A stretch of 64,000 nt of DNA from JB111 sp052093225 (lineage in GTDB: Bacteria > Actinomycetota > Actinomycetes > Actinomycetales > Actinomycetaceae), in the NCBI GenBank assembly GCA_052093225.1, contig JBQDDG010000016.1, positions 1 through 64,000 of the forward strand, in the 5' to 3' direction. The notes below the pieces were generated by a model, which ran no database searches, was not told the DNA's origin, and saw only the letters and a program-made list of their open reading frames with translations. This document shows, piece after piece, positions 44,051 to 53,364 of this stretch (its first letter is position 1; every line of letters begins with the position of its first letter). Both the position numbers and the translations under genes were made by a program.

Positions 44051-44917
44051 ATGACGACGACAGACCTGCTCCCCGACACCACCGCCATGGGTACCGTGCG
44101 CCTGCGCGTGCGCGACCTCGACGAGGTCACCCGCTTCTACGAGGAGGGGGCCGGGCTCACCCGGGTCGGCGAGCACGCCGGCACCGTGCAGCTCGGCCTG
44201 CCCGCCACCGACGGTGCCCCCGCCGAGGTGCTCATGGAGATCGCGCACGCCCCGGAGCTGCCCGTGCGCCCCTCGGGCTCCGCCGGGCTCTTCCACACCG
44301 CGATCCTCTACGCCTCGCAGTCGGACCTCGCGGCGGCCGTCCTGCGGCTCGCGCGCGCCGGCGCCCGGTTCACCGGCTCGTCGGACCACCTGGTCTCCGA
44401 GGCGTTTTACTTCGACGACCCGGACGGCAACGGCGTCGAGCTCTACGTCGACCGCCCGCGCGAGACCTGGACCTGGACCGACGGTCAGGTCGCGATGGAC
44501 ACGATCTTCCTCGACCCGAACCGGTACCTCGCCACCCATCTCGATCGCGAGCACGGCGTGCCCGTGGGTGCGCGGGTGGGTCACGTCCACCTCCAGGTCG
44601 GCGACACCGCGACCGCCCGCAGGTTCTATGTCGACACCCTCGGCTTCGAGGCCACCTTCGAGATCCCGGGCCAGGCGCTGTTCGTCTCCGCCGGCGGCTA
44701 CCACCACCACATGGCGATGAACACCTGGGCCTCGCGCGGCGCCGGGTTCCGGGCGCCCGCCATCGGCCTCGGCACCGCGGACATCCAGATCGGTGACGCG
44801 GGCGCGGTCGGCGCCACCGCGGAACGGCTGCGCGCCGCCGGGTTCACGCTCGACGACGACGGCGACGCCCTCGAGGTCGACGACCCCTGGGGCAACCGGC
44901 TCCGCCTCACCGCCTGA
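44051..44917 (+). CDS. VOC family protein, CatE-like (catechol 2,3-dioxygenase type)
   Basis: The 288-residue protein has two vicinal-oxygen-chelate modules: MGTVRLRVRDLDEVTRFYEEGAGL to ELYVDRPRETW, and GHVHLQVGDTATARRFYVDTLGF to DPWGNRLRL. Metal-ligand histidines/glutamates are plausible in LFHTAIL, GNGVELY and GHVHLQV. Length and architecture match Bacillus CatE-type proteins, which open the ring of catechols with Fe(II), but a glyoxalase-like role cannot be excluded. It stands alone after mshC with its own operator-like palindrome. Confidence 0.85.
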   Translation: MTTTDLLPDTTAMGTVRLRVRDLDEVTRFYEEGAGLTRVGEHAGTVQLGLPATDGAPAEVLMEIAHAPELPVRPSGSAGLFHTAILYASQSDLAAAVLRLARAGARFTGSSDHLVSEAFYFDDPDGNGVELYVDRPRETWTWTDGQVAMDTIFLDPNRYLATHLDREHGVPVGARVGHVHLQVGDTATARRFYVDTLGFEATFEIPGQALFVSAGGYHHHMAMNTWASRGAGFRAPAIGLGTADIQIGDAGAVGATAERLRAAGFTLDDDGDALEVDDPWGNRLRLTA

Positions 44918-44950
44918 GGGTGCTGGTCAGGGCCCAGGCCCTGATCTTAA

Positions 44951-44992
44951 TGTGGCTGTGGCTGTGGCTGTGGCTGTGGCTGTGGCTGTGGC
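44951..44992. repeat. TGTGGC hexanucleotide repeat, seven copies
   Basis: Seven perfect copies of TGTGGC lie in the gap between the VOC gene and the convergent PAC2 gene. It is the cleanest microsatellite in the window and a candidate for length variation between strains. Confidence 0.95.
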
Positions 44993-45087
44993 CGCGGTCG
45001 TCACCGTTGGCCCTGGCCGACGCCCGCGCGACGCCCGCCCGACGTCGTCCCGGCAGCGACGCGGTGCCAAGGCCTGACGCCTCCCGC

Positions 45088-46026
45088 CTACATCCCGCCG
45101 GGAGGCGCCGAGCCGCCGCCCTTGTCGGGCGACCCGTCGTCGCGCCGGCGCAGGTAGCGCTCGAACTCGCGGGCGATGGCCTCGCCGCTCGCCTCGGGCA
45201 GGTCGGCGGTGTCCTTGGAGTTCTCGAGCATCTCGACGTACTCCTCGACGTCCGAGTCCTCCTGGGCGAGCTCGTCGACGGCCTGCTGCCACGCGGCGGC
45301 GTCCTCCGCGAGATCCCTCGTCGGCAGCGACATGCCGACGAGGTCCTCGAGCGCGACCAGCAGCGCGAGGGTCGCCTTCGGCGACGGCGGCTGGGAGACG
45401 TAGTGGGGGACCGCCGCCCAGGTGCCGATCGCGGCGAGCCCGCGGTCCTGCCCGAGGGCCGTCAGCACGCCGACGATGCCCGTGGGCCCCTCGTAGTCGG
45501 GCGCACCGATCCCCAGCGCCTCCCGGATCGCCTCGTCGTCGGAGGAGGACTGCACGGGGATCGGCCGGGTGTGCGGCACGTCGGCCAGCAGGGCGCCCAC
45601 GGAGATGATGGTGGCGACGCCCGCGGCCTCGAGCGCGTCGAGGATCTCGGCGCAGTACCGCGACCAGCGCATCGACGGCTCGACGCCCTGGACGAGGACG
45701 AGCTGCGCGCCGGTGGTCGGTGACGTGGCAAGACTGACCTCGGTGGTCGGGAACGTGAGGCTGCGCCGCCCGTCCGGGCCGCGCTCGACCCGCGGCCGGT
45801 TGACCTGGAGGTCGTGGTACTCCTCCGGGTCGAGGCTGACGAGCGTCTCGGTCATCCAGTCCTCGGCGATGAAGGTGAGCGCGGTGCTCGCCGCCGAGCC
45901 CGCGTCGTTCCAGCCGTCGAACGCCGCGAGAGCGATGAGACCGTCGCGGGGCGGCGGCACCGCGTCCTGCGGGCTGCGCGCGGTGCTCGTGCCGTCCTCG
46001 TCCGGTCGGGGGGTGTCGTCCTGCAT
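45088..46026 (-). CDS. PAC2 family protein
   Basis: The 312-residue protein matches the PAC2 (proteasome assembly chaperone-like) family common in actinobacteria: GLIALAAFDGWNDAGSAAS, VQGVEPSMRWSRYCAEIL, ISVGALLADVPHTRP, and a C-terminal coiled region. It is a soluble cytoplasmic protein. A role in protein quality control is proposed by homology to eukaryotic PAC2 but not established here. ATG 46026 is divergent from the HAD gene by 50 bases. Confidence 0.9.
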   Translation of the reverse strand: MQDDTPRPDEDGTSTARSPQDAVPPPRDGLIALAAFDGWNDAGSAASTALTFIAEDWMTETLVSLDPEEYHDLQVNRPRVERGPDGRRSLTFPTTEVSLATSPTTGAQLVLVQGVEPSMRWSRYCAEILDALEAAGVATIISVGALLADVPHTRPIPVQSSSDDEAIREALGIGAPDYEGPTGIVGVLTALGQDRGLAAIGTWAAVPHYVSQPPSPKATLALLVALEDLVGMSLPTRDLAEDAAAWQQAVDELAQEDSDVEEYVEMLENSKDTADLPEASGEAIAREFERYLRRRDDGSPDKGGGSAPPGGM

Positions 46027-46076
46027 ACCCACCAGCGTAGGTCGGCGCACCGCCTGGCCCGGGTATCGTGCCGGGC

Positions 46077-46760
46077 GTGACACTTCCTGACCTGCCCGAG
46101 GCCGTCCTGTGGGACATGGACGGAACCATCATCGACTCGGAGCCGCTGTGGTTCCGGTACCAGCGCGGCATCATCCTCGAGCGTGGTGGGAGCTGGGAGG
46201 ACGAGCAGTCCTACGAGATCGTGGGGGTCAACCTCCCCGACGCGGCGCGGATCATGATCGAGCGCAGCGGCATCGACGGCGAGCCGGAGGAGTTCCTCGC
46301 CGAGCTCGTCGGACGGGTCGTCCGCCACGTGAGCGAGGAGGGCGTCGAGCGCCGCCCCGGGGCGTTCGAGCTCATCGCCCAGCTGCGCGACGCCGGCGTT
46401 CCGCAGGCGCTCGTCACCGCGTCCTACGCCTCCTTCGCCGAGGTCGTCGCCGAGCTCGCCGGCGGCTTCGACGCCGTGGTGCCCGGTGACCGGGTCGAAC
46501 GCGGCAAGCCGGACCCGGAGGGCTACCTCCTCGCCGCCCGGCTCCTCGGCGCCGACGTCGAGCGGTCCGTCGCCATCGAGGACTCGCCGACGGGGCTGCG
46601 CGCCGCGCGTGCATCCGGCGCCCGCTGCCTCGGCGTGCCGCACATGGCCGACATCCCGGCCGCGCCGGGACTTTCCCGGGTGGCGAGCCTCACCGAGGTC
46701 GACCTCGGGACGATCCGGGAGATCGGGCTCGGCAACGCCGTGGACCTCCTGGCTGCGTGA
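46077..46760 (+). CDS. HAD superfamily hydrolase, beta-phosphoglucomutase-like
   Basis: The 227-residue protein has the HAD motifs: WDMDGTIIDSEPLW (nucleophile Asp), VTASYAS (motif II) and GKPDPEGYLLAARLLG..VERSVAIEDSPTG (motifs III/IV), with a helical cap after motif I. Small phosphorylated metabolites are the likely substrates. I chose GTG 46077 (VTLPDLPEAVLWD); GTG 46068 in the same frame is an alternative. Confidence 0.9.
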   Translation: MTLPDLPEAVLWDMDGTIIDSEPLWFRYQRGIILERGGSWEDEQSYEIVGVNLPDAARIMIERSGIDGEPEEFLAELVGRVVRHVSEEGVERRPGAFELIAQLRDAGVPQALVTASYASFAEVVAELAGGFDAVVPGDRVERGKPDPEGYLLAARLLGADVERSVAIEDSPTGLRAARASGARCLGVPHMADIPAAPGLSRVASLTEVDLGTIREIGLGNAVDLLAA

Positions 46761-46763
46761 GTC

Positions 46764-47615
46764 TCAGGCACGCCGGACGGTGAGCAGCCGCTCGACCCCG
46801 ACGGTGGGCAGCTCCGGGGGCGTGCCGCCGAACTGCGGGCAGTGGTCCTGGAACGAGCACCACGGGCACAGCTTGGACGGGCGCGGCGCGAAGATCCCGG
46901 AGAGCGCGGCCTCCTCGATCCGCCCCCAGATCTGCTCCACGCGCGCCTCGGCGGCGAGCAGGTCGGACTCGGTCGGGTCCACCGTCAGCGTCCGGCCGTC
47001 GGCGAGGTAGACGATCTGCAGCCGGCTCGGCGCCACGCCCGTGGAGCGCCACAGCACGAGCCCGTAGAACATGAGCTGGAACGTCGCCTCCGAGGCGAAC
47101 CGCGGGGACGGCGACTTGCCCGTCTTGTAGTCCACGACCCGGGTGGCGCCCGTCGGGGCCTCGTCGAGCCGGTCGACGATGCCGCGCAGCAGCACCCCCG
47201 ACCCGAGCTCGGCCTCGACGTGCATCTCGCGCCCCGCCGGCTCGAGTCGCCGCGGGTTCTCCATCCGGAAGTACTGGGTGACGAGCGCGCGCACCTGGTC
47301 CATCCACGCCTCGGCGTCCTCGGGCGAGGTGAACAGCTTGTCGAGGCGCGCGTCCGCGTCCCGCACCTCGGTCCAGGCCGGTTCGACGAGCGAGAGCGCG
47401 GTCTCCTCGGTGCGCAGCGCCGCCTCGTGGTCGAAGAGCTTCTCGAGCACCGAGTGCACCACCGTGCCGCGCGTGGCGGCCTGCGACGGCGGCTCGGGCA
47501 GCCGGTCGACGACCCGCAACCGGAACATCAGCGGGCACTGCTCGAAGTCCTTGGCGCGCGAGGGGGACAGGGCGGCCCGGTAGGGGGCGCGGGGGCGCGC
47601 CGGGTCAGACGTCAT
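46764..47615 (-). CDS. RecB-family PD-(D/E)XK nuclease with Fe-S cysteines
   Basis: The 283-residue protein is a stand-alone Cas4/AddB-like nuclease domain. LSPSRAKDFEQCPLMFRLR carries the first cysteine, LRGIVDRLDE and RVVDYKTGK supply the catalytic Asp/Asp-Lys, and KLCPWCSFQDHCPQF supplies three further cysteines expected to bind a 4Fe-4S cluster. Its ortholog (RecB-like) holds the same place near the pupylation genes in other actinobacteria. It presumably acts in DNA repair as a 5' exonuclease. Confidence 0.92.
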   Translation of the reverse strand: MTSDPARPRAPYRAALSPSRAKDFEQCPLMFRLRVVDRLPEPPSQAATRGTVVHSVLEKLFDHEAALRTEETALSLVEPAWTEVRDADARLDKLFTSPEDAEAWMDQVRALVTQYFRMENPRRLEPAGREMHVEAELGSGVLLRGIVDRLDEAPTGATRVVDYKTGKSPSPRFASEATFQLMFYGLVLWRSTGVAPSRLQIVYLADGRTLTVDPTESDLLAAEARVEQIWGRIEEAALSGIFAPRPSKLCPWCSFQDHCPQFGGTPPELPTVGVERLLTVRRA

Positions 47616-47696
47616 GGCTCGAGGCTAGCCACGGGGGCCGACAGCCAGGGCGGACGCGCGCCCGCGGCTGTGGACAAGGTGTGGTGGGCTGGGCCC

Positions 47697-48458
47697 GTGC
47701 ATACCGAGCCGTCCCGGACGCCCGGCCTCGTCGTCGCGCGCGTGGCGGGCGCCCCGGTCGTGCTCACGTGGAGCTGGCTCGTGCTCGTCGGCGTCGTCGC
47801 CCTCGTCTACGGCCGCATCCTCGAGACCCCCGACGCCTCGGGGCTCGTCATGGGCCTGCTCGCCGCTGCAGGGGTGACGCTCGCCGTCCTCGTGCACGAG
47901 CTCGGGCACGGCGTGACGGGTGCGGTCGTCGGCATGCGACCCCGGGAGTTCGTCCTCACCTTCGTCGGCGGCCACACCTCGTTCCACGAGGAGGGGCGCG
48001 GTCCCTGGTCCGCGGCCGCCGTCACCGGCGCCGGCCCGGCCGCGAACCTCGTGCTCGCCGGCCTGCTCCATCTGCTCTCGCCGCTGGTCCAGGGGCACCC
48101 GCCCTGGGACGCCGGCGTCGGCGTCGCCGTCGTGCTCAACATCGTCCTTGCCGTGTTCAACCTCGTCCCGGCCCTCCCGCTCGACGGCGGCCGGCTCTGG
48201 CTCGAGATCGGGGAGGGCCTCACCTCGCGGCCGCTCGCGGGCCTGCGGGCGCTCGGCCACCTCGGTCGGGTCCTCGCGGTCGGGCTGGTCGTCCTCGCGC
48301 TGCTCGCCTACCGGGAGGTCGGCGGATGGGCGGGGCTCGTCATGGTCGTCGCCGCGGCCTCGGCGGGCGCGACCCTGTGGTCGGGCGGCTCGCTCGCCCT
48401 GCGCGACGCCCGCCGGGTGCGTCGCGAGCGCGAGGGCGGGGACGCCCCGCCCGCGTAG
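47697..48458 (+). CDS. M50 family site-2-type membrane metalloprotease
   Basis: The 253-residue membrane protein has about six hydrophobic segments. The zinc site HELGH is in TM2 (VLVHELGHGVTGAVVG) and the second motif NLVPALPLDGGRLW contains the third ligand Asp. It is divergent from the RecB-like gene and precedes trmI by 11 bases. It should cleave substrates within the membrane; no anti-sigma partner is adjacent. Confidence 0.9.
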   Translation: MHTEPSRTPGLVVARVAGAPVVLTWSWLVLVGVVALVYGRILETPDASGLVMGLLAAAGVTLAVLVHELGHGVTGAVVGMRPREFVLTFVGGHTSFHEEGRGPWSAAAVTGAGPAANLVLAGLLHLLSPLVQGHPPWDAGVGVAVVLNIVLAVFNLVPALPLDGGRLWLEIGEGLTSRPLAGLRALGHLGRVLAVGLVVLALLAYREVGGWAGLVMVVAAASAGATLWSGGSLALRDARRVRREREGGDAPPA

Positions 48459-48469
48459 ACTTCCCCGCC

Positions 48470-49660
48470 GTGACTCCCGAACCCTCCGCGACCCGGCACC
48501 CCGAGGGGCCCGACCGCCGTCGGGGCCCGCTGCGCGCCGGCGAACGCGTCCAGCTCACCGACGTCAAGGGACGCCACCACACCGTCCTCCTCACGCACGA
48601 CGGCTACTTCCAGTCCCAGCGGGGCTCGTTCCACCACCGCGAGCTCATCGGGCAGCCGGAGGGCACGGTGATCGCCACGGAGTCCGGCCACGACGTCCTC
48701 GCGCTGCGGCCCGTCCTCGCCGACTACGTGATGTCGATGCCCCGCGGCGCCGCCGTCGTCTACCCGAAGGACTCCGGCCAGATCGTCCAGATGGGTGACA
48801 TCTATCCCGGCGCCCGCGTGGTCGAGGCCGGCGTCGGGTCCGGCGCGCTCAGCATGTCGCTGCTCTCCGCCGTGGGGGAGTCCGGCTCGCTGCACTCCGT
48901 CGAGCGGCGCGCGGACTTCGCCGAGATCGCGGAGGCCAACGTCGACTCCTGGTTCGGTCGGCGGCACCCGGCGTGGACGGTCTCGGTCGGCGACCTCGCC
49001 GACGTGCTCGACGCGAAGGAGGCGGGCAGCGTCGACCGCGTGGTCCTCGACATGCTCGCCCCCTGGGAGAACGTGGCGCCCGCGGCCCGCGCGCTCGCGC
49101 CCGGCGGGCTGCTCATCGCCTACGTGGCGACCACCACCCAGCTGAGCCGGGTCGTCGAGGAGCTTCGTGGCAGCGAGCGGTTCACCGAGCCCCAGCCGTG
49201 GGAGGCCATGGTGCGCGGGTGGCACGTCGAGGGCCTCGCGGTGCGCCCGAACCACCGGATGGTCGCGCACACGGGGTTCCTCGTCACGGCCCGGACCCTC
49301 GCACCCGGCTCGCTGCCGCCGCAGCGCACGCGCCGCCCGGCCAAGGGCGCCGGCCCGCTCGGGGCCGGGGCGCTCGGGAGCCCCACCCCTGCGACCGCCC
49401 CCGGTACCTCGCGCCACGCCCCGCCCATCGGCGTCGACTCCGGCTCCCACGAGGGCGACGAGGGCCGGGAGGGCACGCTGTCGGCCAACGAGCGCACGAT
49501 CTCGGTGAAGAAGCTGCGCCGGGTGGGGCGCGACGTGCGGCGTCGGGCCGAGATCGAGCAGACCGGGCTGTCCTCGGTGCCGTCCGGCTCGACGCCCGCC
49601 GGCGACGCGGGTGTGGCCGACACGACGCACGCCGACGACGCGACCTCTCCCGAGGAGTGA
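48470..49660 (+). CDS. trmI: tRNA (adenine-58-N1)-methyltransferase
   Basis: The 396-residue protein has a Rossmann methyltransferase core with the TrmI pattern: AVVYPKDSGQIVQMGDIYPGARVVEAGVGSGALSM (SAM site), VDRVVLDMLAPWE and EAMVRGWHVEGLAVRPNHRMVAHTGFL. It methylates A58 in the T-loop of tRNA. The C-terminal 110 residues are low-complexity and longer than in most orthologs, ending in an acidic tail. GTG 48470 is 11 bases after the M50 gene. Confidence 0.93.
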   Translation: MTPEPSATRHPEGPDRRRGPLRAGERVQLTDVKGRHHTVLLTHDGYFQSQRGSFHHRELIGQPEGTVIATESGHDVLALRPVLADYVMSMPRGAAVVYPKDSGQIVQMGDIYPGARVVEAGVGSGALSMSLLSAVGESGSLHSVERRADFAEIAEANVDSWFGRRHPAWTVSVGDLADVLDAKEAGSVDRVVLDMLAPWENVAPAARALAPGGLLIAYVATTTQLSRVVEELRGSERFTEPQPWEAMVRGWHVEGLAVRPNHRMVAHTGFLVTARTLAPGSLPPQRTRRPAKGAGPLGAGALGSPTPATAPGTSRHAPPIGVDSGSHEGDEGREGTLSANERTISVKKLRRVGRDVRRRAEIEQTGLSSVPSGSTPAGDAGVADTTHADDATSPEE

Positions 49661-49724
49661 CCCGCGCCCTCGCGTCCTCACGCATTCGGCATACGCTGGA
49701 TGTCTGCCAGATGACGGGAGCCAG

Positions 49725-51506
49725 ATGACGCAGGAGATGTACGGCGAGGCGCGCGCCCGCGAGCTCGAGCAGCAGGCGATCTCGCTCGCGGCGAAGAACG
49801 AACGACTCTCGGAGTCGCTCGGCAAGGCCCGCCAGCGGCTCGCCGAGCTCCAGGAGCAGCTCGAGTCGCTCACCGCGCCGCCCAACACGTACGGCACGGT
49901 CGTCGAGGTCCAGCCCGTCGACCGCGTCGCCGACGTGCTCGTCGGCGGGCGCCTCATGCGCCTCCACATCTCGACGGTCGTGCCGGTCGGCGCACTCCTG
50001 CCCGGGCAGCGGGTCGTGCTCAACGACCAGCTGGCGATCGTCGCCGCGTCCGGCTACGAGCAGACCGGCGAGGTCGTCCACGTCAAGGAGATCCTGCCAG
50101 GCCAGCGGGTGCTCGTCGGCGCGCGCGGCGAGGACGAGCGCGTCCTCACCGTCGGCGGCGTGCTGCGCGAGACGCGGCTGCGGCCCGGGGACCTCGTGCG
50201 CGCCGACCTGAAGGCGGGGTTCGTCCTCGAGCTCGTGCCGCGCGCGGAGGTGGAGGACCTGCTCCTCGAGGAGGACCCGGACACGGAGTACGCGGACATC
50301 GGCGGGCTCGGTCCCCAGATCGACCGCATCCGCGAGGCCGTCGAGATGCCGTTCCTGCACCCCGAGCTCTACGCCGAGCACGGCCTGAGGGCCCCGCGCG
50401 GCGTCCTGCTGTACGGCCCGCCGGGCAACGGCAAGACCCTCGTCGCCCGCGCCGTCGCCACCTCGCTCGCGCGCTCGGCCGCCGAGGAGTCCGGGGCGGA
50501 CCGGGCGCACTCCTACTTCCTGTCCGTCAAGGGCCCCGAGCTGCTCACCCGGTACGTGGGGGAGACCGAGCGGCAGATCCGCGTGATCTTCTCGCGCGCC
50601 CGGGAGAAGGCGCGTACCGGCGTGCCGGTCATCGTCTTCTTCGACGAGATGGAGGCCCTGTTCCGCACGCGCGGCTCGGGCGTCTCCTCCGACGTCGAGA
50701 CGACGATCGTCCCCCAGCTCCTCGCAGAGATCGACGGCGTGGAGAAGCTGGGCAACGTCATCATCATCGGCGCGTCGAACCGCGAGGACATGATCGACCC
50801 CGCGATCCTGCGGCCCGGCCGCCTCGACGTGAAGATCCGCATCTCCCGTCCCGACGCCGAGGGAGCACGGGAGATCGTCGCCAAGCACCTCACGGCGGAC
50901 CTGCCGGTCCACGACGACGAGCTCGCGCGGCACGGCACCCCGGAGGCGGCGGTGGCCGCCATGGGAGCGGCCGTCGTCGAGGCGATGTACGCCGTCGAGC
51001 GGTCGACCGAGGTCATGGAGCTCACCTACGCCTCCGGCGACCGCCGCGTCCTGCACGTCGGCGACCTCGCGTCGGGTGCGATGCTCGCCTCGATCGTGGA
51101 CCGCGCGAAGAAGCTCGCGATCCAGGACCTCGTCGCGGGGCGTGGGCGCGGTCTGCGCACCGCGCACCTGCTCGACGGGCTGCGTATCGAGATCGGCGAG
51201 AACGAGGCCCTGCGCACCTCCATCAAGCCGGCCGACTGGGCGCGCGTCTCCGGCGCGGACGAGGAGCCGGTGACCGCGATCCGCCAGCTCCACGGCGGCA
51301 CGACGAGCCGGGCGGCGTCGCCCTCGGCCGCGGCGCTCGCGTCGCACGGCGAGGCGGGCCGGCACGGTGCCCGGCCCGCCGGGGCCGAGGACGGCCGCGG
51401 CGACGGGGACCGACCGGCCGACGCGGCCCGACCGGCTGACGCGGGCCGCGCGGCCGGCGGGGGCCGCACGATCGAGGACGTACCGACCACGGGCGGCTAC
51501 CTGTGA
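49725..51506 (+). CDS. arc: Proteasome-associated AAA ATPase ARC (Mpa)
   Basis: The 593-residue ring ATPase recognises pupylated proteins. It has an N-terminal coiled coil (about 1-50, the Pup-binding part), tandem OB domains (50-200), Walker A GPPGNGKT (about 231-238), Walker B VIVFFDEMEALF (about 301) and SRH GASNREDMIDPAILRPGRLD. A low-complexity linker of about 70 residues precedes the final GGYL. The penultimate Tyr resembles the QYL/GYL tail that docks into 20S pockets in mycobacteria, yet no prcBA lies in this locus. The ATG at 49725 starts the arc-dop-pup-pafA operon. Confidence 0.96.
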   Translation: MTQEMYGEARARELEQQAISLAAKNERLSESLGKARQRLAELQEQLESLTAPPNTYGTVVEVQPVDRVADVLVGGRLMRLHISTVVPVGALLPGQRVVLNDQLAIVAASGYEQTGEVVHVKEILPGQRVLVGARGEDERVLTVGGVLRETRLRPGDLVRADLKAGFVLELVPRAEVEDLLLEEDPDTEYADIGGLGPQIDRIREAVEMPFLHPELYAEHGLRAPRGVLLYGPPGNGKTLVARAVATSLARSAAEESGADRAHSYFLSVKGPELLTRYVGETERQIRVIFSRAREKARTGVPVIVFFDEMEALFRTRGSGVSSDVETTIVPQLLAEIDGVEKLGNVIIIGASNREDMIDPAILRPGRLDVKIRISRPDAEGAREIVAKHLTADLPVHDDELARHGTPEAAVAAMGAAVVEAMYAVERSTEVMELTYASGDRRVLHVGDLASGAMLASIVDRAKKLAIQDLVAGRGRGLRTAHLLDGLRIEIGENEALRTSIKPADWARVSGADEEPVTAIRQLHGGTTSRAASPSAAALASHGEAGRHGARPAGAEDGRGDGDRPADAARPADAGRAAGGGRTIEDVPTTGGYL

Positions 51507-51513
51507 GCGCCGC

Positions 51514-53091
51514 ATGACCGTCCGCCGCGTCATCGGGACCGAGACCGAGTTCGGGGTCCTCGACCACGAGGACCTCGCCGCCAACGCCGTCCACCTCTCC
51601 ACCCGGACCGTGCACGCCTACCAGCGCGCCGAGGGCGGGGCCGCGCACCCGCACGCCCGGTGGGACTACGTCACCGAGGACCCGCTCAACGACCTGCGCG
51701 GGCACCGCGTCCCGCGCGCGTCCGCGCACCCCTCGATGCTCACGGACGACCCGGACCGGCCCGCCGCGACGGGCCCGGCCCAGCAGGTGGCGCGGCCGAG
51801 CGCGGAGGAGCTCGACCTGCCCGCGGCCGCCAACGCGCTGCTGACCAACGGCGCGCGGCTCTACGTCGACCACGCCCACCCCGAGTACTCCGGGCCAGAG
51901 ACGGTCGGCCCCCTCGAGGCCCTCGTCCACGACCGCGCCGGCGAGCGGGTCGCGGTGCGGGCGATGCACGCCGACGGGGGGAGCGGCCTCACGCTCTACA
52001 AGAACAACGTGGACGGTAAGGGCGCGAGCTACGGCACCCACGAGAACTACCTGCTGGACCGCGACGTCGACCTCGGCGACCTCGTCCGCTACCTCACGCC
52101 GCTCCTCGTCACCCGGCAGGTCGTCGCCGGTGCGGGACGGGTGGGGCTCGGCCAGCGCAGCGAGCGGCCCGGCTTCCAGATCGCCCAGCGCTCGGACTAC
52201 GTCGAGAACGACGTCGGCCTCGAGACCACGTTCAACCGCCCGATCATCAACACGCGTGACGAGCCGCACGCCGACGCGCACCGCTACCGCCGCCTGCACG
52301 TCATCGGCGGGGACGCCAACCTCTTCGACGTCGCCTTCGTCCTGCGGACCGGCACCGTCAGCCTGCTGCTGTGGCTCCTCGAGCGCGGCGCCGTCCCGCT
52401 GGGGCTCGACACGGTCGCCATCGCCAGCCCGGTGCCCGAGGTGCAGCGCATCAGCCACGACCCGACGCTCACGCACCGCATCGCCATGCGCGAGGGCCCC
52501 GACCGCACGGCGCTCGACATCCAGCGGATCTACCGGGACATCCTGGCCGAGGCGGTCGAGGAGTCCGGGGGTGCCGACGCGGAGACGGCCCAGGTCCTCG
52601 AGCTGTGGACCCGGGTGCTCGACGCCCTGGCGACGGACATCCCCTCGGCGGCCGCCGACGTCGAGTGGGTCGCCAAGTTGGGCCTGCTCGAGCGCATGCG
52701 CGAGCGCGGCGGCCTCGGCTGGGACAGCCCGCGCCTCGCGGCCCTCGACCTCCAGTGGCACGACCTGCGCCCTGAGCGGTCGATCGTCGCGCGGCTCGAC
52801 GCCGCCGGCTCCGTCACGAGGCTCGTCGACGCCGGGGCGGTGCGCAGCGCCGAGCACGTGCCGCCCGACTCGACGCGCGCCTACCTGCGCGGCGAGGTCC
52901 TGCGCCAATACCCGGACCAGGTGGCCGGCGCGGGCTGGGCCTCGGTCGTCCTCGACGTGCCCGGCCGGGACTCGCTCGCCCGGGTCACGCTGCCCGAGCC
53001 GCTGCGGGGCACGCGGGACCTCGTCGGCGACCTGCTCGACGCGAGCCCCGACGCCGCCGACCTGCTGGCCGCCCTCACCGGCGACGGCTGA
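51514..53091 (+). CDS. dop: Deamidase/depupylase of Pup
   Basis: The 525-residue carboxylate-amine-ligase-fold enzyme deamidates Pup Gln and removes Pup from substrates. Motifs are VIGTETEFGVL (metal-binding Glu near residue 10), the Dop-loop region at about 70-110 (HPSMLTDDPDRPAATGPA), NGARLYVDHAHPEYS and NRPIINTRDEPHAD. It is distinguished from PafA by the longer N-terminal loop. ATG 51514 is seven bases after arc. Confidence 0.96.
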   Translation: MTVRRVIGTETEFGVLDHEDLAANAVHLSTRTVHAYQRAEGGAAHPHARWDYVTEDPLNDLRGHRVPRASAHPSMLTDDPDRPAATGPAQQVARPSAEELDLPAAANALLTNGARLYVDHAHPEYSGPETVGPLEALVHDRAGERVAVRAMHADGGSGLTLYKNNVDGKGASYGTHENYLLDRDVDLGDLVRYLTPLLVTRQVVAGAGRVGLGQRSERPGFQIAQRSDYVENDVGLETTFNRPIINTRDEPHADAHRYRRLHVIGGDANLFDVAFVLRTGTVSLLLWLLERGAVPLGLDTVAIASPVPEVQRISHDPTLTHRIAMREGPDRTALDIQRIYRDILAEAVEESGGADAETAQVLELWTRVLDALATDIPSAAADVEWVAKLGLLERMRERGGLGWDSPRLAALDLQWHDLRPERSIVARLDAAGSVTRLVDAGAVRSAEHVPPDSTRAYLRGEVLRQYPDQVAGAGWASVVLDVPGRDSLARVTLPEPLRGTRDLVGDLLDASPDAADLLAALTGDG

Positions 53092-53175
53092 GGACGCAGC
53101 CACCCACGACCCGGACCGGAGTCCTGACCGGCCGACCTCCCGCCGGGCGACCGGCGACCACCAGGAAGGAAACAC

Positions 53176-53364
53176 ATGTCCGAGCAGGACCAGACCCAGC
53201 GCCCCCGCCCCGAGCCCGCCGGCGACGACGGGCCGGCACCCGTCCCCGCGGCGCGCGCGGAGCAGGTCTCCCGCGTCGACGACATCCTCGACGAGATCGA
53301 CTCGGTCCTGGAGACGAACGCCGAGGAGTTCGTCCAGGGCTTCGTGCAGAAGGGCGGGCAGTGA
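53176..53364 (+). CDS. pup: Prokaryotic ubiquitin-like protein Pup
   Basis: The 62-residue, largely disordered protein has the conserved helical ARC-binding segment (SRVDDILDEIDSVLETNAEEFVQGFVQKGG) and ends in Gly-Gly-Gln, so Dop must deamidate the terminal Gln to Glu before PafA can attach it to lysines. It has an AGGAAGG site six bases upstream. The stop overlaps the pafA GTG (GTGA). Confidence 0.97.
   Translation: MSEQDQTQRPRPEPAGDDGPAPVPAARAEQVSRVDDILDEIDSVLETNAEEFVQGFVQKGGQ

Noticed and set aside
46764..47615. Cas4 of a CRISPR system
   Set aside because: It has the same nuclease/Fe-S layout, but the conserved actinobacterial neighbourhood and lack of cas genes or arrays indicate the housekeeping RecB-like protein.
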